Below, one piece after another: positions 57,101 to 64,000 of a stretch of 64,000 bases of DNA. The position numbers and the translations under genes were made by a program. Under the pieces are notes generated by a model. It ran no database searches. It had not been told where the DNA came from and was given only the letters and a program-made list of their open reading frames with translations. The stretch's first letter is position 1. Every line of letters starts with the position of its first letter. The stretch lies in the NCBI GenBank assembly GCA_021613335.1, contig JAJTWR010000266.1, forward strand, positions 417,001 to 481,000, read 5' to 3'. This DNA is from Whitmania pigra (lineage: Eukaryota > Annelida > Clitellata > Hirudinida > Haemopidae).

Positions 57101-60100
57101 ACAAACCCATTCTGATGATTTTCCTGACCTCTGATAGATCACAATTGCTGTCCGCCTCAATCGTCGTCATGCAGATGGCTGATGTAAAATTAAACGATGA
57201 TGGCATTAACTCACTAATTAATAATTAATGAACGTCATCGATAAGCAATAAGATCTCATAATCATATTTATCATTTTTAAACATCCAAATTACATTGAAA
57301 TCTAACTAATGATTTAGCAGGCAATGTAGGTAACAAACAGCTCGGCAAACAGTAAATCAATGATCGCAGTATGAATACAAAAAAAAAATTGACAGAACGG
57401 GAACCTCCCATCAGATTAAATGGGGGACTGATGATAAAGATGATAAAACCCCAAGCCAGCAGATAACAAAGACCCAATTATTATACGAGCCTGGTTCTGC
57501 TGCCAAGCTTTCAAATCCCACAAAATTAGATTTCTATTTATTGTGGGACCACAAAATAACCTCCCCATGTGCCAAAATAAAGAGGTTTTTTAGATATTAA
57601 TTAAATTCAATTTGTTTTTGAAATTATTATTACTGTTGTTGGAATTATTCCAACCCAGATTTTGGAATGTGGATTTCATTTAGCATTTTATAACACATAG
57701 GATTTAATTCTTAATGGGACCACTCAAATGAGCGAATCAAACTCCCGTTTACGAACGCTTTGGTAATTTTATTGGTCTTTTTTCATAATGATAATATCCC
57801 CACATGCTATCAACACAAAATTGACATTCAATCAAACTTCAAGAAATTTCTGATCAATAAGGATAACAATAATTACAATAAATAAATAAATTAATTGATA
57901 CATACATTTTATTCAAACATTTCCATAATAGCATAATAGTAATAATAATAATAGATTCTGCTCACAGGCCTTGTTGAGTTTTTCCTTGTCATGGTTGAGC
58001 GACTCGTAGTCTCCCATGGTGACGAGTCGCACTAGAATCCTCGGGGTTCCTTGGTCTGACGGCTGGCTCCTGTGAATTAAAAAGAACAAACTGATAGCAA
58101 ACAATTTTTCAGGCTAAAAATAACAATAGTTGTTAGTGGAAGCAACAAGACTGATGCACGAGTAGCGTAATAATAATAATAATAATAATAATAACAATAA
58201 TAATAATAATAATAATAACAATAATAATAATAATAATAATAATAAATTAATTTATAAAGCGTAGCGTCAGAGTTAAATTCATTGCAGATATTGAATATGC
58301 AGCATCTGGCATATCTCAGGTGATCAAACCGGCAAATCAAACAACACTGCGAAATTTATTCATTAGAAAAAAGAAAATAAACAAAGACAAAGAATATTTA
58401 TAATATTCATAATTTATTTATTAGACAAATAATCATTCTTTTCTTTTTTAAAGTAAAATCTTCATTTTTCCGAGGAAATGGAAACAGTCGGAATGGAAAT
58501 GTTTGAATAAAACTCAGAACAATGTTGTCTTCATCACCATTACCACCATCACTACTACCATTACCATCACTAATATCATCATCATCATCATCACCATCCA
58601 TCTTCCTCACTTAAATTCATTAAAATTACTCCTCATGGACACGAAACTTACAAGAGAAGGAGTTATTTTATTTCAGTGGGGTTGTGGCTTTTGTTGGCAT
58701 CTAATTTTAATAATAATAATGATATATTAATAATTTAATAGTATCACTAACATTATTAATAATAATATTGATATTACTATTGTTATTATTTTTGGGTTTA
58801 TAGTTTTGTTTTAAATTTAATAATAGTAATGACATAATAATAAACTATTAACATCATTAACATTATTAATAATATTGATATTACCATCGTTATTACTTTA
58901 GCCTTTAAAGTTGCTATTTAAAAACCCAAAAGACTGCAGAACAGTGCCCGTGAATGGAAATATTTACGAGGCCTTGTTGGATTAAAGTTCGAGAATGCTT
59001 CTAATCAATCCAGGTTTCGCAGATAACAAATGAATTCTTCTCAGCTGCTGTGAGGAGGAGCAAAGCTAACGACTTATTAAGAAATATTGAACAAATAAAA
59101 ATATTAAACTTCCACAAAAAATGTCAATCGATTATCTAAAAATAAAACTTCTCCATTTTTAGTGTTAAACCCAAAATATCTTCATCGCTCCAGAACACGG
59201 GGATGCGCGTCGATAACCGTCGACACGAGAACAAATGCGTGTCACAAACAAATCATTTCAATGTAAAAATCACAAGCACAACGTAAAATACCCTTAAATG
59301 TTAAATTTAAGAAAAAATCTATAAAACCAACATTTTAATAGTAATAACAATATAGTAATAAAATAATAATAAATCAATAACACTAATATTATAAATATTA
59401 TTATTTCACCCATTAAAATTGCCATTTAAAAACCCACAACTTACAAATTGAGAAGCAGAGTTGAGCCTCTGAGTTTCGGCTTCTGGAGCATGTTGGCCTG
59501 ATTCCTCCTGGCTATGTCGATGATCGACGGTACCAGACGACAAGGCTCCCCGTCAACCTGCACCGGCATGGGTTTGTAGGTCGTAAGTCGAGCATGACGA
59601 CACTGAGTCACGCGGACGCCGCTGTGAGCGCCCATCTGGAGACTGGCCTGTTGTTTACGAGTGCGAATGTTATTAGTCGGTCCGATAATGAGGACGTGTT
59701 TTGAGCGTTTTGTGGATCGACACGACGGGTTTTTTTTATCCGAGATTGTTATTGCAATCGGTAGATTGTAGGTTGATGAGACGTCGCCATTGATTGGTAT
59801 TGCAGTATCAACTGCAGTGTCAAGATTCGTGGTACGAGGAGTTTGAAATTCGGCTTAAAGGAGATTATGAGAACAAATCAGACGACATCGCATGACGAGC
59901 TTCACTTTGACTTACAAACTAAATTTTAACGAAACGACTACGACGATAGTAACAGCAATTTACAATAAAAGTAGCAATTACCATAAACATCGGGAACAAC
60001 TCCCTCGAAGGAAGCCTTGCTTCCGAGAATCCATTCAGCTTCAATAACAAGAGTGCAATCAACCCACTCTTTTATAATACTTCTCATGCACTTCGAGGCT

Positions 60101-61967
60101 CCCAAGTGCACAGCTCCGATTTGACCTCTTGACCTTTGAGCCTCCTCCAATCACGGAATGTCGTCTTAAATCATCGCCTCGCATTTCCGAAAGCTTCGAC
60201 CGAAATGCGTACTCGTTGATCCGACAATTGCGGCATCCATTTTGAGGCCTCGTTGCAAAGGAAATAAACAACAACCACGCAAACTTATGTCCTGCACATC
60301 TGCTTGAATCATCAACACACAATTATGGCGCATTTGCCAACGGAATAAAAAAAAAACTAAAACAGAATAATACTATGACACAAATCTCGAAGGCAGATTT
60401 AGCAACAACAGAGCTGGAAACCATTTGCCATGGCTATTAACGTCTCAGGTCAATTACCAAATAAAAAACTAAAAAACTAATTTAACACATAATTATCTCA
60501 AATACATAAAACACTTGAGTGAGAGAAATGAATACAGACAAAAAACAGATTTACAAGAGTCCTAATGATCCATTGAAACCAACCAGCGAGGCTGCCGTGA
60601 ATCCGACCACTTCCAGGAATCCGTCGTCTGGCCTCTGCGGCCGGAAGTTTCCGGAAGAAGAGTTTCCCCACGGGTTTGTGCCAGCTGCATATCTTTTAAC
60701 ATTGATTTACAAACACTGCACGTAATGTCAGGTCAACCGTACGGTGACAAGATTTCAAATTTCTAGAATTTTACAGATTTTCATTTAAAAATCAGTTAAA
60801 CTCGATATATTATATATCAGGATAGAACCATCTTAAGCAGGGCGGACGCTGAGGTGAGATTGCGACAAATAATTACATTAAAACGATTACATGGATAAAC
60901 GACTACATTCATTGACACAATGAATGAAGATTCTAACTTTGGTATATTGAGGAAGAGCAGGCAGTGGAACTTGGACTGCCTGACCACAGAATCAAAATTC
61001 TGTCCGTCACACTGGAATATAAAAAAAAACTTTACAACCTAATTGCCCATTCCTCCTCCACCAAAAACTAACAGCAAACAAAAAAAAAAGAGAAACAAGT
61101 CAGGCTAATGGCATTCGATTCTCGACATACCTCGACGCTTATGTACTCTGTGAGATCCTTCCAGCTTCGTTTCAAAATGTCGATGCCTCCGACCTGCGCG
61201 GGGACAACAAAAACACCGAAATTACATCCGAATATCCTCGCTCATTAGGTCGTTAAAACAAACGTGATGTTTCATTCGCACGAAGTTCATTCCGAGTGTA
61301 ATTATCTTTAAGTACACTCACCCCCGCATAAAACATCTTGTTCCTGAAACGGCTGTTGAATTTCTCCGGCTTGGCTTCTGCGTGCAAAAAAGAGAAAAAA
61401 AAAGAAAGAAATGTGATGAATCGACGAAGCTTCACTTTTCGACATTTTGTTTCATGTAATAAATTGAACAGCTCCATCTTAACCGTCAAAAGCTTTTATT
61501 AAGAGAGTCTAGATGCAGGAGCTGACAGTCATAAAAAATGGCGTCTGCGCTAATACAAATGGGGGTTGATGTTGATCTAAAAGTGGTGCTATGATTTCGG
61601 ACATTCAAAAATAATGAAGCGCACTAGTTTTTATTAAAATAATTTAATCATTTTTATGCATTAATTTTGTATGTATAAAATTTTTTTTGTGAAGGACGTG
61701 GCATCACTCAAACTTCAAACTTTATTTGCAACGAACAAACAACATACAGCACACGAACAACATACGAAATTTAAACAACACATAAGCAACATACCCCTCG
61801 ACTCGTGAAATTCTAAAGTGACGTTGGCGTCTGCCCCGATGCTGAAGTAATTATTCATGACATTTATCGGCAGGTTGGTCACACCCACCTCGTCGCCCCC
61901 TAGTCCCGAGCCACCGGTCATCGTCGCCTCCTCGTAACTTGGAAGTGACTCCACGGTGAGGTTCCAC
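51225..61967 (-). CDS. rdgA: Diacylglycerol kinase zeta/iota (RdgA-type), C-terminal half, 5' partial
   Basis: 17 exons: 61967-61795, 61377-61322, 61193-61131, 61011-60938, 60692-60584, 59647-59445, 58069-57966, 57178-57096, 56510-56450, 56121-55923, 55420-55350, 55147-55110, 54394-54274, 54100-54073, 53862-53763, 53139-53076, 51328-51225. After the first split codon they give 549 residues and a TGA. The enzyme phosphorylates diacylglycerol to phosphatidic acid and ends DAG signalling; RdgA does this in insect phototransduction. Present are the DGK accessory domain ([46 protein letters not shown]), the linker [12 protein letters not shown] and ARRNQANML, then C-terminal ankyrin repeats ([37 protein letters not shown]). 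The C1 domains and the catalytic GGDG core must lie beyond 64000. It ends DADL, unlike the ETAV PDZ ligand of mammalian zeta. Confidence 0.9.
52728..52796. repeat. Three-copy 22-23 bp tandem repeat, last DGK intron
   Basis: TTTTGTTCATAATTTCAAGC repeats three times almost perfectly between DGK exons 16 and 17 of this window. Confidence 0.85.
53560..53665. repeat. ATC/ATT-rich simple sequence, DGK intron
   Basis: Imperfect ATC, ATT and GTT triplets; short open frames here are artefacts. Confidence 0.75.
54118..54196. repeat. (AAT)n(AAC)n(ACG)n microsatellite, DGK intron
   Basis: Contiguous AAT, AAC and ACG/AAC blocks begin ~18 nt upstream (in gene sense) of the 28-nt ankyrin exon. Confidence 0.85.
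54961..55090. repeat. 20-bp tandem array, six and a half copies, DGK intron
   Basis: Units TGTGAATAAATATTAATTAC and TGTGAATAAATAATAATTAA alternate with an exact 20 bp register, giving a 40 bp higher-order period. The array ends ~20 nt before the next exon. Confidence 0.9.
56284..56358. repeat. (ATT)n microsatellite, DGK intron
   Basis: Interrupted ATT and GTT triplets. Confidence 0.8.
58166..58276. repeat. (AAT)n tract with dispersed GCGTAGCGTCAGAG element
   Basis: About 25 AAT/AAC units run into ATTTATAAAGCGTAGCGTCA and GAG. It has the same organisation as the copy at 14739-14858 but is shorter. Confidence 0.65.
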
Positions 61968-64000
61968 CTGAATTAAGAGAGCAATGAATTTTTTAAGCGC
62001 CTCTCAACTTTTTCCAGTTTCTAAGATTAAGGACACCGTTGCGTTTTTCCCAATTGCTCCGGGAACGTCGTTAACGAGCAGTTTAAAGTTAATTGTTCGA
62101 TATTAGGTTGATACGACACTGTCCTGTGGCGTGGAGATTAGGAAATTAAGATTTAAAACGATGTTGTATGATTCATAAAGCTTGCTTATGTCTACCAGTT
62201 AGGAGCTAAGATGCGTGTCTATGGTGAGTTAATGCTTTGCGAACTTGCGCGCTTTAACACTCAATGCTGCCAAGTTCGTGGAGCTAAATAAGTATCACCT
62301 TGGATAATTGAATCACCGTTGAAGAAGTAAAATTTAACAGACGCCATTTTGTGCCATTCCAATGTTCGGAACAGCTAAACGCATTTCGTAAATGCTACAC
62401 TTTATTGCATTGCAAACAATTACAGTCACATATATTATGAGCTAAACATTATCCAAGTTCATATTAATATTCATATTAACAAATTTACTATAAAAAAAAC
62501 TATAGACATTTTTCCAACAATTTCAAATGTTAAAGTGGCATTTTCAAAGTCGAAACTTTTAGGAATTGTTACTGAAGGGCAAATGAGAAGATCTTAATCA
62601 CGATATGAATCGAATGGCATTGCCTGACTCATAAATTTAATTACATTCTCAAATTTTTCGTGTTTTTTTCTAATTCTGGTTGCACTTAAAGTTATGCGCT
62701 ATAGAAATGGCCACAATGATCATTCATAAAAAAAGTATAGAATATGAGCAGTTTTTAAAGTGCTGCTGTAGAAACTTGTAGTTTAAAATTAAAAAAAAAT
62801 ATTAATATGGCTCTAGGAATCCGTAGAAGACAGACTAGGACCAAAAAGAATAGACTTCGATTCCTGTCTTGGGTCCAATGCCATTAAGATTGCACGTGCA
62901 ATTTAAATTGTTTAAATTTAAATAGTTTTAAATATTAAAATACATTTATTACGCGTTCTCAATATCATTTAAATAAATATAAATATTAATAAAGATCATA
63001 ACAAAATTTATTATAATTTTTTAGCCAACGGATAATTGAAGAAAGCAATTATAATATTTATTTCATACAATAATTTTTGTAGTCTTCTAAATTTCCCTCG
63101 GTTATTTTTAATCGCGAGACTTAAACTGGTTAAGGCTATTGATAAATGGCGTCAGCTCAAAGATGAGTACTGATATATTTCGTCCAAAGGGTTAGGTATG
63201 GGTTAGGGCTAGATTAGGGTCAGTCCGAAAAATTACGAACTCGATAAGCCATACGATGATCTGAACATTTTTAGATGATTTTCTCAGGAAATATTTATCA
63301 TTTTACACTAGGAATGTGTCGAAATGTTTTGTTTTTTAGTTGAAAAAAATTATTTTAATCAAATATTCCGATTAAATTTACGACAAATACTTAATGCCGT
63401 AATCATGAGGTTGCTAAAATTTAAGAGCCTAGTTTCGATAATCCATCTGGAATTTCCTGACATAATTTCTTCATCGACGAGAAAATGATTAATAACTTCC
63501 GAAAGAGATACTTTTTCCCAGGGCGTCTGACTAATCCAGTCGTTCATCATCTCAGTCTAATAACTCGAGCACCTGTTGAAACGCCACGTGCGAGCATTCG
63601 ATTCGATTTTGAATAACATTATAGTAATGGTGACGTGATATTAACATTGCATTAACATAATATTAACATTACATTAACATAATATTAACATTACATTAAC
63701 ATAATATTAACATTACATTAACGTAATATTAACATTACGTTAGCATAATATTAAAATATTAAAATATTATTAACATGATTACAGAATACGACATTAACTA
63801 GATGTTGTGCCAAGCGTTGATCGAGTTTAAGTAGAACGTTTTATGTGAAAACTTGTGATTTTAAGTAATTAAATGTTTATTTAATATATAATGAAAATAA
63901 CTTTTATTATTAAATTTCTTTAAATCATCAGTCGATTTAAAAATTTAAGATGTTTATTTGTAAGATGTAAGTTTAAGTGCCGTGACTCCTGATTTTATAT
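61968..64000. other. DGK intron or upstream sequence to the window edge
   Basis: 2 kb upstream (in gene sense) of the first DGK exon seen. The acceptor at 61968-61969 requires an earlier exon, which I could not find here, so this is most likely one long intron continuing past 64000. It contains a tandem repeat and a TTAGGG-like patch listed separately. Confidence 0.55.
63638..63755. repeat. 22-bp tandem array
   Basis: ATTAACATAATATTAACATT plus AC repeats about five times with few changes, then decays into AT-rich sequence. Confidence 0.88.

Overview
This is nuclear DNA from an invertebrate animal. Genes are split by many short GT-AG introns, the DNA between them is AT-rich, and the recognisable proteins are animal housekeeping and signalling proteins. 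Two point to a bilaterian, probably an ecdysozoan or arthropod-like protostome: a Still life/TIAM RhoGEF whose N-terminal WH1 domain resembles insect Sif, and an RdgA-type (zeta/iota) diacylglycerol kinase. I cannot fix the species from sequence alone. Exon models were built by hand from protein similarity recalled from known families, splice-site bases and codon phase. Lengths are given only where the exon sums close in frame.

Layout, left to right. 1-2.4 kb: 3' end of HEATR1/UTP10 (+). 3.1-3.75 kb: a satellite-like array with a ~147 bp period. 4.4-7.4 kb: DHODH (-). 8.1-9.5 kb: BCAP31 (-). 10.4-12.6 kb: an intronless orphan gene rich in Pro, Tyr, Ser and Cys (-). 13.7-17.0 kb: NEK11 kinase (-), with one apparent 1-nt frameshift. 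17.8-20.2 kb: a second intronless orphan with a minisatellite-encoded proline tract (+). 20.6-21.7 kb: PNO1 (-). 22.5-24.1 kb: MRPL22 (-). 25.5-28.5 kb: a Mastermind-like Notch co-activator (-). 29.1-31.4 kb: SLC35E2-like transporter (+). 33.7-48.2 kb: complete 29-exon still life/TIAM RhoGEF (+). 48.4-49.8 kb: ribosomal protein S4 (-), with a candidate H/ACA snoRNA in an intron. 51.2-62.0 kb: the 3' 17 exons of a diacylglycerol kinase zeta/iota (-); its catalytic half lies beyond the right edge.

The genes do not form one pathway. Three serve ribosome biogenesis or translation in the cytosol (HEATR1, PNO1, RPS4, plus the snoRNA candidate), two act in mitochondria (DHODH, MRPL22), two in ER/Golgi membranes (BCAP31, SLC35E2) and several in signalling (NEK11, Mastermind, Sif, DGK). 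No operons, CRISPR arrays, tRNAs, rRNAs or intact transposons were found.

The most interesting items are the 147-bp array, the RPS4 intronic snoRNA candidate, the two orphan intronless genes flanking NEK11, the NEK11 frameshift with two putative GC-AG introns, a short dispersed element seen three times, and the GAT/TCA repeats packed against sif exons.
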